From Neolewinella agarilytica (GTDB taxonomy: Bacteria > Bacteroidota > Bacteroidia > Chitinophagales > Saprospiraceae), in NCBI RefSeq assembly GCF_900110645.1, contig NZ_FOFB01000033.1, forward strand, positions 1 to 64,000: a stretch of 64,000 bases of DNA, written 5' to 3'. The translations under genes and the position numbers were made by a program. Positions 30,718 through 40,108 of the stretch are shown here, piece by piece; positions within the stretch are counted from its first letter, which is position 1, and every line of letters begins with the position of its first letter. The notes beneath the pieces were generated by a model. It did no database searches. It was not told the origin of the DNA and saw nothing but the letters and a program-made list of their open reading frames with translations.

Positions 30718-33700
30718 ATGTTTTCTGCCCTTAAAAAACTTTTTGGCTCCAAGCAAGACCGTGACGTCGCCGCCTATATGCCCATCGTTGAGCAAGTCAA
30801 TGAGGTATACGCTGGTCTTTCTTCCCTCACTAATGATGAGTTGAGAAACCGAACGCTTGAATTTCGCAGCGAAATTTCTGATTACCTGGCCGATATCGAC
30901 AAGGAAATCGTCCGGCTCAATGAAGAGGCCATTACTGAGCCGAATTTTCGGGAGAAAGATCGGATTTATAAAGAAGTTGATCAGCTGAAGAAACAGCGAG
31001 ACGAAGAGTTGGAAGTAGTACTTAAGGAAATACTGCCAGCAGCTTTTGCTACCGTTAAGGAAGCCGCCCGCAGGCTCAGCGAAGGAGAAATCCGGGTAAC
31101 GGCCACTCAGGCAGATCGTGATCTGGCGGCTAACCCCAGGAAAGATCACATTCGTATTGAGGGAGATGAAGCCATCTACAGTAATGTCTGGACCGCCGCC
31201 GGTGGTGAGATAGAATGGAAGATGGTCCACTATGACGTGCAGCTCATCGGTGGTATGGCGCTTCACGAAGGCAAAATTGCGGAAATGCAGACGGGAGAGG
31301 GTAAAACCCTGGTGGCCACCCTCCCGGCTTACCTCAACGGCCTGTCTCAGCAAGGAGTACACGTTATTACCGTTAACAATTACCTCGCCCGACGGGACGC
31401 AGAGTGGATCGGCCCGCTGATGGAATTTCTGCAATTGAGCATCAGCTGTATCGATTACTACAAGCCGCATAGCCCTGAGCGTAGAGAGGCTTATAACTGT
31501 GATATCACCTACGGAACGAACAACGAGTTTGGCTTCGATTACCTGCGGGACAATATGGTCCGTACGCAGGATGATAAGGTTCAGGGGAAGCACCACTTCT
31601 CCATGATTGATGAGGTAGACTCCGTACTGATTGATGATGCCCGGACGCCACTCATCATCTCCGGCCCGGTTACGGGAAGCTCGGACGATAAGGATTACGA
31701 GGAACTCAAGCCAAATATTGATCTGCTCGTTGGTGAGCAAAAAAAGGTAGCCAGCAAGTTTTTAGCGGAAGCAAAAAAACTCTTTAAAGAAGGCTACATC
31801 GGAACGGAAGAAGGAGAAGCCGGCCTGGCTCTGCTGCGTGCTCACCGCGCGCTGCCTAAGTCGGGTGCTTTGATCAAGTTCCTCTCCGAAGAGGGAGTCC
31901 GGGTACTGCTGCAGAAAACCGAGAATACCTATATGGCGGAAAACAACAAGCGGATGCCGGAGGTAGACGCAGAGTTGTACTTCACCATCGACGAAAAAAA
32001 CCGCCAGGTAGACCTGACGGAGAAAGGCGTCAATTACTTGTCTCAGTACAATAAAGACCCGAACTTCTTCATCATGACCGACCTGGCCAGCAGCATGGCC
32101 GAGGTAGATAAGCAGGAAGACCTTGATGCAGAAGAGAAGGCCCTCCGGAAGAATAAAATCTCTCAGGATTTCGACGTCAAGTCGAAGCGCCTTCACGCCA
32201 TCTCACAGCTGCTTAAGGCCTACACGCTTTTTGAGCGGGATAGCGAGTATGTCGTCATGGACGGAAAAGTCAAAATTGTAGACGAACAAACGGGCCGTAT
32301 GATGGAAGGCCGCCGCTACAGTGACGGACTCCACCAGGCACTCGAAGCTAAGGAGCAGGTCAGTGTCGGGGAGATTACCCAGACCTATGCTACCGTTACC
32401 CTGCAGAACTTCTTCCGGATGTACCATAAGCTGGCGGGTATGACCGGTACGGCCGAAACGGAAGCCGGAGAATTCTGGGATATCTACAAACTCGATGTAG
32501 TGGTTATCCCCACTAACCGCCCGATTCAACGGGACGATCGCAACGACCTTATATACAAGACGGCGCGGGAAAAATTCAATGCCGTCATTGACGACATTCA
32601 GGCCCTGACGGCTGCTGGCCGTCCGGTACTGGTAGGTACTACCTCGGTCGATATCAGTGAGAGTCTGAGCCGGAAGATGGACGAACGCGGCGTTCCCCAC
32701 AACGTACTGAACGCCAAGCAGCATCAGCGGGAGGCGGATATCGTTGCGGAAGCCGGCCGCCCGGGCAAAGTGACCATTGCCACCAACATGGCTGGTCGTG
32801 GTACGGATATCAAGATCAGCGAAGAAGTGAAAGCTGCCGGAGGCCTGGCCATCATTGGTACGGAGCGCCATGACAGCCGACGGGTAGACCGCCAGTTGCG
32901 CGGCCGCGCCGGCCGCCAGGGAGATCCCGGATCGAGCCAGTTCTACGTCAGCCTCGAAGACCGGCTGATGCGTTTCTTCCAGAGCGACCGTATCGCTAAA
33001 TGGATGGACCGTGCCGGCCACCAGGAAGGAGATGTTATCCAGGCAGGCATTGTCACTAAGTCTATTGAAAACGCTCAGAAGAAGGTCGAAGAGAATAACT
33101 TCGGAACGCGTAAGCGCCTTCTTGAGTACGATGACGTAATGAACATCCAGCGGGAAGCCATTTATCGCAAGCGTAATAACGCATTGAGCGGTCAGCGCCT
33201 TAACCTCGACCTGAATACGATGTTTGAGGGGCTGCTGGACGATATCGTTTTCACCGGCAAGAACCATGGAGACTACGATAGCTTCCGCTTTGCCGTTCAG
33301 CGCTACCTGGGCTTCGATACAAATATTCAGGCTGCTGACTTCAACGAAGGAAAAGTAAATGACGTTGCTGACCGGCTACTGGAAGAATTCCAGGCTTTCT
33401 ACCAACGTAAAATGCTGCTGCTGGTAGATCGGGTAATGCCTACTATTCACCGGGTTAGCGAAGAGCAGCCTGGCCGCTATAAGCGAATCATCGTTCCCTT
33501 CACGGATGGTAGTACCCACCCTCTGATGATCACGGCAGACATTGAGAAAGCCATTGAATCCAATGGCCGGAGCATCATCTCTGATATCGAGCAAACGGTT
33601 ACCCTGGCCATCATTGATGAACACTGGAAGGAGCACCTCCGCTCTATGGACGAGTTGAAGTCAGCCACTTCACTTGCTTCCTTTGAGCAGAAAGACCCGC

Positions 33701-34026
33701 TCGTCGTCTATAAGATGGAAGCGTATAAACTTTTCGAAGGGCTGGTGCGCCAGATCAACGAAGCAACTACGGCTTATCTCGCGAAGGGAGACCTGGTCTT
33801 ACAAGACCCCAAAGATGTGCAGGAAGCCCGCGCACCAAAGAAGCCGGTTTCCGCTCCCACCACTACCAATCGTAGCCAGGAAGAGGCCGCTGCCCGCCGG
33901 GCTGCTGAAGGCGTAAGCCGCCCTCAAAAGGTAGAAACCTTTCAGCGACAGGAAGCCAAGGTGAAGCGAAATGATATGTGCCCTTGTGGTAGCGGCAAAA
34001 AATTTAAGCACTGTCACGGTAAGTGA
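30718..34026 (+). CDS. secA: preprotein translocase ATPase SecA
   Basis: SecA drives export of unfolded preproteins through SecYEG. The product is 1102 residues, long compared with E. coli (901) but normal for Bacteroidota, owing to insertions in the first nucleotide-binding domain and elsewhere. The Walker A region MQTGEGKTLVA starts at residue 190, the DEVD motif is at 298-301, and IATNMAGRGTDIK, GTERHDSRRVDRQLRGRAGRQGDPG belong to the second nucleotide domain. The scaffold and wing follow, then a disordered linker. The zinc-binding C-terminus CPCGSGKKFKHCHG should bind SecB or the ribosome. A long leader and strong terminator make it a single-gene unit. Confidence 0.97.
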   Translation: MFSALKKLFGSKQDRDVAAYMPIVEQVNEVYAGLSSLTNDELRNRTLEFRSEISDYLADIDKEIVRLNEEAITEPNFREKDRIYKEVDQLKKQRDEELEVVLKEILPAAFATVKEAARRLSEGEIRVTATQADRDLAANPRKDHIRIEGDEAIYSNVWTAAGGEIEWKMVHYDVQLIGGMALHEGKIAEMQTGEGKTLVATLPAYLNGLSQQGVHVITVNNYLARRDAEWIGPLMEFLQLSISCIDYYKPHSPERREAYNCDITYGTNNEFGFDYLRDNMVRTQDDKVQGKHHFSMIDEVDSVLIDDARTPLIISGPVTGSSDDKDYEELKPNIDLLVGEQKKVASKFLAEAKKLFKEGYIGTEEGEAGLALLRAHRALPKSGALIKFLSEEGVRVLLQKTENTYMAENNKRMPEVDAELYFTIDEKNRQVDLTEKGVNYLSQYNKDPNFFIMTDLASSMAEVDKQEDLDAEEKALRKNKISQDFDVKSKRLHAISQLLKAYTLFERDSEYVVMDGKVKIVDEQTGRMMEGRRYSDGLHQALEAKEQVSVGEITQTYATVTLQNFFRMYHKLAGMTGTAETEAGEFWDIYKLDVVVIPTNRPIQRDDRNDLIYKTAREKFNAVIDDIQALTAAGRPVLVGTTSVDISESLSRKMDERGVPHNVLNAKQHQREADIVAEAGRPGKVTIATNMAGRGTDIKISEEVKAAGGLAIIGTERHDSRRVDRQLRGRAGRQGDPGSSQFYVSLEDRLMRFFQSDRIAKWMDRAGHQEGDVIQAGIVTKSIENAQKKVEENNFGTRKRLLEYDDVMNIQREAIYRKRNNALSGQRLNLDLNTMFEGLLDDIVFTGKNHGDYDSFRFAVQRYLGFDTNIQAADFNEGKVNDVADRLLEEFQAFYQRKMLLLVDRVMPTIHRVSEEQPGRYKRIIVPFTDGSTHPLMITADIEKAIESNGRSIISDIEQTVTLAIIDEHWKEHLRSMDELKSATSLASFEQKDPLVVYKMEAYKLFEGLVRQINEATTAYLAKGDLVLQDPKDVQEARAPKKPVSAPTTTNRSQEEAAARRAAEGVSRPQKVETFQRQEAKVKRNDMCPCGSGKKFKHCHGK

Positions 34027-34061
34027 TTCTGATCAGCGTTTCATTTTATCTGTGCAAACAA

Positions 34062-34127
34062 GGGGGTTAAGACTCCGGCTAGCCCTATATTGCGGCTGCT
34101 TGCCGGGGTTTTAATCCCCCAGTTTTT
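34062..34127 (+). terminator. intrinsic terminator after secA
   Basis: An 18-base left arm starting GGGGGTTAAGAC (34062-34079) pairs with a right arm ending TTAATCCCCC (34102-34120), with G-U pairs and one bulge, then AGTTTTT. Confidence 0.85.
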
Positions 34128-34275
34128 GGTTCCGTCTCCGGTCAGGCTTTTTATTTTGTCTCTCTCCATGCAAAGTGTAAATCCAAACCTTTCCATTTTT
34201 TCTAAGGCGTAAGAAGGCAACTCTGAGCTGCACAATCTATCGGAATCCCTACTGGGCTATAAAGAAAGTATACTC

Positions 34276-34908
34276 TTGAACGAAATAATTGATCACACCT
34301 TTCTTGCAGCTGACTGCACGGAAAGCGATGTTGACCGGGTCTGTCGCGAAGCCGTAGAAAACGGCTTTTACGCGGTTTGTATCCCACCTTTCTTTGTTGG
34401 CCGTGCCAGCAAAAAGCTACAGGGCAGCATGGTCAAGCTAGCTACAGTAGTGGCCTTTCCTTATGGTTATGCCGATACTGCCGTAAAGGTTCAGGAAATT
34501 CGGCGGGCAATGGAGGAAGGCGCTGATGAGCTGGATATTGTCATCAACCTGTCTGCGGTAAAGTCAGCAGACTGGGCCTTTGTCGCTTCTGACCTGGCGG
34601 CAGTAGCAACTACCGTCCGCTTAAAGGGCAAAGTAAGTAAGATCATTATAGAGATCGGTTCCCTTACGGATGAAGAAAAGCGTAAGGTTTGCGATATTTG
34701 CAATGAGATAAAGCCGGATTACGTTAAAACCTCTACCGGAACACGGAAAGGTGCTACGGTTGAAGACGTTCGATTTATGAGAAGCGCCCTTCATCCCGAT
34801 ATCCGCATCAAGGCCAGTGGTGGTATCCGGACCAAAGCAGCGGCTACCGCCTTGGTTGAAGCTGGCGCTGATCGTATCGGTACTTCCGCCGGCCTTACCA
34901 TCATATAA
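34276..34908 (+). CDS. deoC: deoxyribose-phosphate aldolase
   Basis: DeoC cleaves 2-deoxyribose 5-phosphate to glyceraldehyde 3-phosphate and acetaldehyde in deoxynucleoside breakdown. The 210-residue TIM-barrel protein starts at a TTG and shows IDHTFLAADCTESDV at the N-terminus, ATVVAFPYGY, ELDIVINLSAVKS, then DYVKTSTG with the Schiff-base Lys and the phosphate-binding IKASGGIRTKAAA. It leads a three-gene run with the SPOR protein 15 bases and rodA 8 bases further on. Confidence 0.93.
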   Translation: MNEIIDHTFLAADCTESDVDRVCREAVENGFYAVCIPPFFVGRASKKLQGSMVKLATVVAFPYGYADTAVKVQEIRRAMEEGADELDIVINLSAVKSADWAFVASDLAAVATTVRLKGKVSKIIIEIGSLTDEEKRKVCDICNEIKPDYVKTSTGTRKGATVEDVRFMRSALHPDIRIKASGGIRTKAAATALVEAGADRIGTSAGLTII

Positions 34909-34923
34909 TCTAAAAGCATCATC

Positions 34924-35325
34924 ATGTCCCGTTTTTTTGCCGTGCTCGTTACTTCCTTTTTGTTCGCCGTCGGTCTTTCGGCCCAGAGTGCGGTGTCCAT
35001 TAATACCGAAACCGGGATTGATAATCTGCTGGAACTCTTTCAGACCACCAACGAAGCAGAAAACAAAGTTGAAGGCTGGCGGGTACAGATCTTAGCTACA
35101 ACGGATCGTAGCCGACTGGAAACGGTTCAGGCAGAGTTTAAGGTGAACTATCCAAGTGTTCCCGTTGACTGGGTACACACTAAGCCCTATTATAAACTTC
35201 GGGCCGGGGCTTTCCAGACTAAGCAGGAAGCCGAAAGATTGAAGTATACGCTCGGCCGCCAGTTCGAAGGTGTTTACCTCGTTAAGGATAATGTTAGCGA
35301 GAATGAGTTGTTACGGATGTACTAA
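34924..35325 (+). CDS. SPOR-domain periplasmic protein
   Basis: A 133-residue exported protein with a signal peptide ending LSAQS. Residues about 55-130 read as a SPOR domain: GWRVQILATTDRSRLETVQAEFK, YKLRAGAFQTKQEAERLKYTLGRQFEGVYLV. SPOR domains bind glycan strands stripped of stem peptides at division sites. Its place directly before rodA suggests a role in wall growth or septation. Confidence 0.82.
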   Translation: MSRFFAVLVTSFLFAVGLSAQSAVSINTETGIDNLLELFQTTNEAENKVEGWRVQILATTDRSRLETVQAEFKVNYPSVPVDWVHTKPYYKLRAGAFQTKQEAERLKYTLGRQFEGVYLVKDNVSENELLRMY

Positions 35326-35333
35326 GCCCGCTC

Positions 35334-36749
35334 ATGCTGCCGAACGCACTGTCGCGGACCAAAACGGACCGCCTAACCATCATTCTATACTTTCTTCTGG
35401 TTATCGGCGGCTTGCTGATGATCCATGCCGTTGAGCGTCCGCCAGACGGTTACGAACTGGATTATGCTGGCATGCTTGGCACCTTATTCGGCAAGCAACT
35501 GGTATGGTTCCTCATCTCTATTGCCGCATGGTTTGGCATTAATCTGTTAATTGACCGTTCCGTCTGGGTAATTGGTGCTTACCCGATCTATGCAGGCACG
35601 GTTCTGCTGCTCTTACTGGTACTCATTTTTGGCAAAGAAATAAATAATGCGCGAAGCTGGTTCAGCCTCTTTGGCTTTACTTTTCAGCCGAGTGAGTTGG
35701 CCAAATTCGGGACCTGCCTCGCCATGGCCGCTTACCTCAGCCAGTGGAGTGAAAAAATGGACCGCCCCGGCAGCATTCTTAATGGTGTAGCGCTCTGGGC
35801 AATCCCCGCCGCCTTAATCATTTTGCAACCGGATCCGGGCTCTGCCCTGGTCTTTTCTTCCTTCTTACTGGTGATGTATCGGGAAGGACTGCCACGCCTT
35901 TTGCTCATCTTCGGTGGTTTCTCCGCTCTGATGTTCATTTTGGGGATTTTGCAACCACCGGCAATCCTGGCGGGTGGCTTACTCATGCTGCTCATTTTTA
36001 TCATGAGTTTCTTTGTGCCCCGCAAACAATGGTTGTGGATCGGCGGCGCAGCCGCTACTGCCGCTGCTGCCATTTTCCTCCTTTCACAGGGAGTAGGCTG
36101 GCCGGTACTGGCGGGGCTGCTGGCCATTTTTATAGCTTCAGCCTCTTACCACTTACTCCGTAAAAACAGGACGGTCGTTACGGTGGCCGGTATCGCACTG
36201 GTATGGGGAGTACTCATCGCTACACTGGCGAACTTTACGTTCAATAACGTGCTGATGGAACATCAGCAAAACCGGATCAACGCCTGGCTCCGCCCAGAAG
36301 GCATGAACGAAAGAGGAGAACTGTACAATGTTATTCAGGCTAAACTGGCCATTGCCGCAGGAGGCTTAACGGGGAAAGGACGCTACGGAGGGACCATGAC
36401 CCGCTATGATTATGTACCTGAACAAGAGACCGACTTCATTTTCACTGCCATAGGGGAAGCCTATGGCTTTATGGGGTCCTTTACGGTCATCATGCTCTTC
36501 CTGTTTTTGCTCTGGCGGCTGAGTATTATCGCTGAACGACAAAAACTGACCTTTGCGCGGGCTTATGCTTACGGAGTGGTAGGCATTATTCTGATCCACG
36601 TATTGGTGAATATCGGAATGACCATGGGGCTGATGCCCGTCATCGGTATTCCGTTGCCGTTCTTGTCTAAGGGAGGTTCTTCCCTGCTCAGTTTTACGAT
36701 CATGATTGCGGTGCTGCTCAAGCTGGACCGGCACCGGGAAACGGTTTAG
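35334..36749 (+). CDS. rodA: peptidoglycan glycosyltransferase RodA
   Basis: A SEDS-family inner-membrane enzyme that polymerises lipid II into glycan strands for cell elongation. The 471-residue protein has about ten hydrophobic segments and the family motifs GKEINNARSWFSLFGFTFQPSELAKF and GKGRYGG, plus PEQETDFIFTAIGEAYGFMG and IPLPFLSKGGSSL at the C-terminal end. A central stretch (about 195-290) is extended and Ala/Leu-rich compared with E. coli RodA. It ends an apparent deoC-SPOR-rodA unit; no MreBCD or penicillin-binding protein is in the window. Confidence 0.92.
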   Translation: MLPNALSRTKTDRLTIILYFLLVIGGLLMIHAVERPPDGYELDYAGMLGTLFGKQLVWFLISIAAWFGINLLIDRSVWVIGAYPIYAGTVLLLLLVLIFGKEINNARSWFSLFGFTFQPSELAKFGTCLAMAAYLSQWSEKMDRPGSILNGVALWAIPAALIILQPDPGSALVFSSFLLVMYREGLPRLLLIFGGFSALMFILGILQPPAILAGGLLMLLIFIMSFFVPRKQWLWIGGAAATAAAAIFLLSQGVGWPVLAGLLAIFIASASYHLLRKNRTVVTVAGIALVWGVLIATLANFTFNNVLMEHQQNRINAWLRPEGMNERGELYNVIQAKLAIAAGGLTGKGRYGGTMTRYDYVPEQETDFIFTAIGEAYGFMGSFTVIMLFLFLLWRLSIIAERQKLTFARAYAYGVVGIILIHVLVNIGMTMGLMPVIGIPLPFLSKGGSSLLSFTIMIAVLLKLDRHRETV

Positions 36750-36774
36750 GGCGCGGGACCGCAGGGTGCAGGGG
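36749..36774 (-). repeat. dispersed 20-mer repeat at the rodA stop
   Basis: Minus strand reads CTGCACCCTGCG-GTCCC-GCGCC, starting at the last base of the rodA stop codon. The lgt gene has its copy in the same position after the same last two codons and stop (ACGGTTTAGG). Confidence 0.65.
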
Positions 36775-36940
36775 ATTGGTAAGGGCAATGTTTTAATGAT
36801 CACCGGCCCACCTGCTGAAAGATATAACTACTGGCGGAAAATATTTTAACTCAGCGTGCAACCCCTTATTGCCAGGGTCGTCTTTCTTAACAAATACAGC
36901 AACCAAAACCACCGTGGGAGCAAAACCAATACTTAAATCC

Positions 36941-37504
36941 ATGCCGACCGCCGCCGATTACCGCGATACACACCGCGAACTGGTACTGGGCTGTCAGCGT
37001 AAAGACCGGGCAGCGCAACGAGCGCTTTACGGGCATTACGCTAAGCCGATGTACAATCTTTGCCTCCGGATGCTGAAACACGCACATGACGCGGAGGACG
37101 TTTTGCAGGTAGCTTTCGTCGATATCTTCGGCAAGATCGAGACCTTCAACTTTGACGCATCCATCAGCGCCTGGATCAAACGCATCGTCGTTAATCGCTG
37201 CATTGACCACCTGAAGAAACGCCGGCTACTGACGACAGATTTTGACCCCGGCCGTCATGACGCTGCTGTTGAACCCCCTTCCCCTGCACCTGCGGTGAGC
37301 GCCCAGGGCATGAGTGTAGAACGCATCAAGCGAGCCACCCGCCAACTCAGCGAAGGCTACCGTGTTGTATTGTCGCTCTACCTTTTTGAAGGCTACGACC
37401 ACGAAGAAATTGCTCAGATCCTCGGCATTAGCGTCGGGACGAGCAAATCCCAATACAGCCGGGCACGTAAGCGCCTGGCCGCATTACTCAACGAATCAAA
37501 ATAA
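36941..37504 (+). CDS. RNA polymerase ECF-type sigma factor
   Basis: A 187-residue sigma-70-family protein of ECF size, started at MPTAADYRDT (the frame runs back to 36869 without sigma-like sequence). Region 2 is AALYGHYAKPMYNLCLRML...AEDVLQVAFVDIFGKIETF, and region 4 is LSEGYRVVLSLYLFEGYDHEEIAQILGISVGTSKSQYSRARKRL with the helix-turn-helix. An anti-sigma-like membrane protein follows seven bases downstream. The set probably responds to envelope stress. The linker between regions contains a dispersed 20-mer copy. Confidence 0.9.
   Translation: MPTAADYRDTHRELVLGCQRKDRAAQRALYGHYAKPMYNLCLRMLKHAHDAEDVLQVAFVDIFGKIETFNFDASISAWIKRIVVNRCIDHLKKRRLLTTDFDPGRHDAAVEPPSPAPAVSAQGMSVERIKRATRQLSEGYRVVLSLYLFEGYDHEEIAQILGISVGTSKSQYSRARKRLAALLNESK
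37281..37304 (+). repeat. dispersed 20-mer repeat, coding copy in the sigma factor
   Basis: CTGCACCTGCG-GTGA-GCGCC, read as PAPAVSA in the flexible linker between sigma regions 2 and 4. Confidence 0.75.
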
Positions 37505-37511
37505 TCCTCCC

Positions 37512-38207
37512 ATGACTACCGATAATCTCGAGGATTTCATCCTCAACAACCGGGAAGCCTTCGACGAGGAAACACCTTCTCCGGACATTTGGAACCGCAT
37601 CGAATCCGCCATCCACACCGATGGCGACGACGATAATGATCCTTTCGAAGCCTTTGTGGCCTCCAATCGGGATGCTTTTGATGACAGTACCCCACCGCCG
37701 AGGCTCGAAGGGCGCATCTTCGCCGCCCTGGGCGAACAGGCAGGCGCAAGCCCAATGCCACCCATGCAGGTAGTGCATCGTCGCCGGCGCCTGATGCCTG
37801 TCCTGGGCATTGCCGCCTCCATGCTGCTGCTCATTACGGCTGCCTTCCTGATTGGGAATAACCGCGGCTATCAGACAGGTAGTGAAGAGCAGCTGGCCGC
37901 TGAACTTGATCGTATCGATCCGGAACTGGCGGAAACAGAGTCTTACTACCGCGAAACGATTGCCGAAAACTTCACCAAAGTCAGCCAGGTAAACCACGAC
38001 CCGCAGTTGGTCAAAGACCTGGAAGCCATCGATGAGGCTACCGCCGAAATTCGTGCCAACCTGCTCGAAGTACCCGCCTCTCAACGGCCAGCCCTCGTTC
38101 AGAAACTGATTGAAACCTACCGAACCAAACTGGATATTCTGCTGCGCATTCAGCAGCACCTGCCCTCTCCTTCGACTACTACTCAACAACCAAACAATGA
38201 ATTATAA
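37512..38207 (+). CDS. anti-sigma-factor-like membrane protein
   Basis: The 231-residue product, started at MTTDNLEDFILNN, has an acidic N-terminal half with a twofold repeat (NREAFDEETPSPDIWNRIESA and NRDAFDDSTPPPRLEGRIFAA). One transmembrane helix follows (about 98-115, LMPVLGIAASMLLLITAAFLIG), then a periplasmic helical tail. That topology and the position seven bases after the sigma gene suit an anti-sigma factor, although no zinc motif is seen. It overlaps the next gene by 11 bases, so all three are co-translated. Confidence 0.65.
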   Translation: MTTDNLEDFILNNREAFDEETPSPDIWNRIESAIHTDGDDDNDPFEAFVASNRDAFDDSTPPPRLEGRIFAALGEQAGASPMPPMQVVHRRRRLMPVLGIAASMLLLITAAFLIGNNRGYQTGSEEQLAAELDRIDPELAETESYYRETIAENFTKVSQVNHDPQLVKDLEAIDEATAEIRANLLEVPASQRPALVQKLIETYRTKLDILLRIQQHLPSPSTTTQQPNNEL

Positions 38208-39363
38208 AACCATCATGGCGATGCTGCTGCCAGCGTTTTTGCTGCTGCAGCTTCCCCTCCAGTCGGCCGACTTCCCGTTGGTCTTCCGGCAAGACTTTGA
38301 GAAAAAATATTCCAAAACATTTGACGTAAACGGCAGCGGTAATGTCCGCCTTGAAAATCGCTACGGCTCCATCGTGGTGGAAACCTGGGAGCGTGACGAA
38401 GTACGGATTGATGTACGCATCAAAGTCTCCGCCGATGACCAGGAGGATGCGGACAAAACCTTCGACCGTATCGAAATTAATATGTCCGGGGGCGGCAACA
38501 GCGCCTCCGCGACGACCTCCATTGGAAACAGCCGCCGCAGCAGCAAAGGAATTTTTGAAAGAATCTTTGACGGCGACTGGAGCTGGGGAGGAAACTCCAG
38601 CAATGACTTCAAAGTATACTACTCCGTAAAAATGCCGGCCTCCGCCAGCCTGGAAACTGAGGCTAAGTATTGCGACGTTACCCTGCCCGACCTGAGCGGT
38701 GATAACCGCATCACCGTAGGCTACGGTGACCTGGTGGGCGGTGACCTGACCGGCGCCAACGAGATCAGCATCTCCTACGGCTCCGCCCGGCTGGATGAAC
38801 TGGGTACCGACAGCCGTTTCCGCATCCGCTACAGCGATGGCGTGATCCGTATGGCTGGAGACCTGAAGTACGATGGCCGTTATAGTGAAACCCGAATTGG
38901 GCGGGCGGGCAATCTCGATATCGATGCTGGCTACGAAGAGCTTGAAATTGACGCCGCCAAGGTGGTGCGTCTTGATGGAAACTACAACGAAGTAGATCTG
39001 GACAGAGCCGAACGGGTATTCCTCGACGGAAATTACAGCGATTTCAACCTCGGTACCGTTGAGCTGGAGCTGGAAGTTGACGCCAGCTACGGCGACCTGG
39101 AAATCGATAACCTGAAAGCAGGCTTCGAGCGGGTATACATCCGTGCGAACTACATCGATGTGGAAATCGACATAGAGTCCGGATCAGGATACGAAATGGA
39201 TCTGCGCGCTCGCTACGGAGACATCTCCTACGACAGAAGCAACGCTACGAATGTAAACAGCTCGAAAGAAGGCTCTTCCGAAAGTGTTACCGGCACGGTT
39301 ACGGGCCGGGGCAAGGGTAGGGTCGACATCTCAACCAGCTACGGGGATATCGAGCTCTACTAA
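38197..39363 (+). CDS. DUF4097-like secreted beta-helix protein
   Basis: The 388-residue protein, started at MNYKTIMAML, has a signal peptide (LLLQLPLQSA). The rest is a repetitive right-handed beta-helix-like array with alternating short strands: NGSGNVRLENRYGSIVVETW, ISYGSARLDEL, LDGNYNEVDLDRA, VDASYGDLEIDNLKA, RARYGDISYD. Recurrent Y-G-D/S turns mark each rung. This is the pattern of DUF4097/putative auto-transporter adhesin-like head proteins, often near sigma/anti-sigma genes in this phylum. It probably works at the envelope; function is unknown. A terminator follows. Confidence 0.75.
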   Translation: MNYKTIMAMLLPAFLLLQLPLQSADFPLVFRQDFEKKYSKTFDVNGSGNVRLENRYGSIVVETWERDEVRIDVRIKVSADDQEDADKTFDRIEINMSGGGNSASATTSIGNSRRSSKGIFERIFDGDWSWGGNSSNDFKVYYSVKMPASASLETEAKYCDVTLPDLSGDNRITVGYGDLVGGDLTGANEISISYGSARLDELGTDSRFRIRYSDGVIRMAGDLKYDGRYSETRIGRAGNLDIDAGYEELEIDAAKVVRLDGNYNEVDLDRAERVFLDGNYSDFNLGTVELELEVDASYGDLEIDNLKAGFERVYIRANYIDVEIDIESGSGYEMDLRARYGDISYDRSNATNVNSSKEGSSESVTGTVTGRGKGRVDISTSYGDIELY

Positions 39364-39404
39364 GAAAGATGTTTAGTTTTAGTTTTACTAGTCTCAAATG
39401 GTGA

Positions 39405-39439
39405 AGGGGCGCTCCGACTTACGGGGCGTCCCTTTTTTT
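39405..39439 (+). terminator. intrinsic terminator after the sigma operon
   Basis: AGGGGCGCTCCG (39405-39416) pairs with CGGGGCGTCCCT (39422-39433) over 12 positions with two G-U pairs, five-base loop, then T7. Confidence 0.85.
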
Positions 39440-39523
39440 GCACCGCCAGCCTACAGAGTTTCCGGCTGAATTACCCATCTTTGGCATTCTCCTTTTCAAG
39501 GAGGCACAAAGAAATAAGCAACT

Positions 39524-40108
39524 ATGTTTTTAGAGCCACACTTCAGTGGCCAGCGGAGCGGCTGGCTGGAGGTTATTTGCGGGAGTATGTTTTCGGGGAA
39601 GACCGAAGAACTTATCCGCCGGCTAAAACGCGCCAAAATTGCGGGCCAGCACGTTGAGGTGTTCAAGCCCAAAATCGATACCCGCTATGGTGAGAGTGAA
39701 GTGGTTAGCCACGACAAAAACTCCCTGTTGGCTACCCCCATTTCCGATACCAGCAGGCTCTTGAATGTCCCCGATGAGATTACGGTTATTGGCCTCGATG
39801 AAGCTCAGTTTTTTGAGCCCGATGTGGTGAAACACGTCCAGATTCTTGCCCAGCGTGGCAAGCGCGTCATCATCGCCGGACTGGATATGGATTTTCGGGG
39901 AGAGCCCTTCGGCCCCATCTGCCAGCTCCTCGCCGTCGCGGAATACATCACCAAGGTGCACGCCATCTGCTCACATTGTGGCAACCTGGCGACCCACTCC
40001 TACCGGCTTACGACCAGCCAGGACACCGTCGTTCTGGGCGAAAAGGAATCCTACGAAGCCCGCTGCCGGAAGTGCTATGCAATGGGGAATATTCTGGAGT
40101 TGAAGTAG
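39524..40108 (+). CDS. tdk: thymidine kinase
   Basis: A 194-residue type II thymidine kinase for dTMP salvage. It has the P-loop [26 protein letters not shown] with the catalytic Glu, [13 protein letters not shown], and the zinc lasso CSHCG...CRKCY. The Lewis-type substrate loop THSYRLT is present. A weak promoter-like CATCTTTG lies about 40 bases upstream. A 50-bp dispersed repeat begins at its stop codon. Confidence 0.95.
   Translation: MFLEPHFSGQRSGWLEVICGSMFSGKTEELIRRLKRAKIAGQHVEVFKPKIDTRYGESEVVSHDKNSLLATPISDTSRLLNVPDEITVIGLDEAQFFEPDVVKHVQILAQRGKRVIIAGLDMDFRGEPFGPICQLLAVAEYITKVHAICSHCGNLATHSYRLTTSQDTVVLGEKESYEARCRKCYAMGNILELK

Noticed and set aside
30697-33267. Long minus-strand frames (347 and 354 aa) opposite secA
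   Set aside because: They lie fully antisense to an unmistakable secA, show no family motifs, and arise from the GC-rich third codon positions of secA.
34062-34127. GC-rich fold after secA considered as a tRNA
   Set aside because: One long stem with a U-tract fits a terminator; there is no T-loop GTTCRA sequence or cloverleaf.
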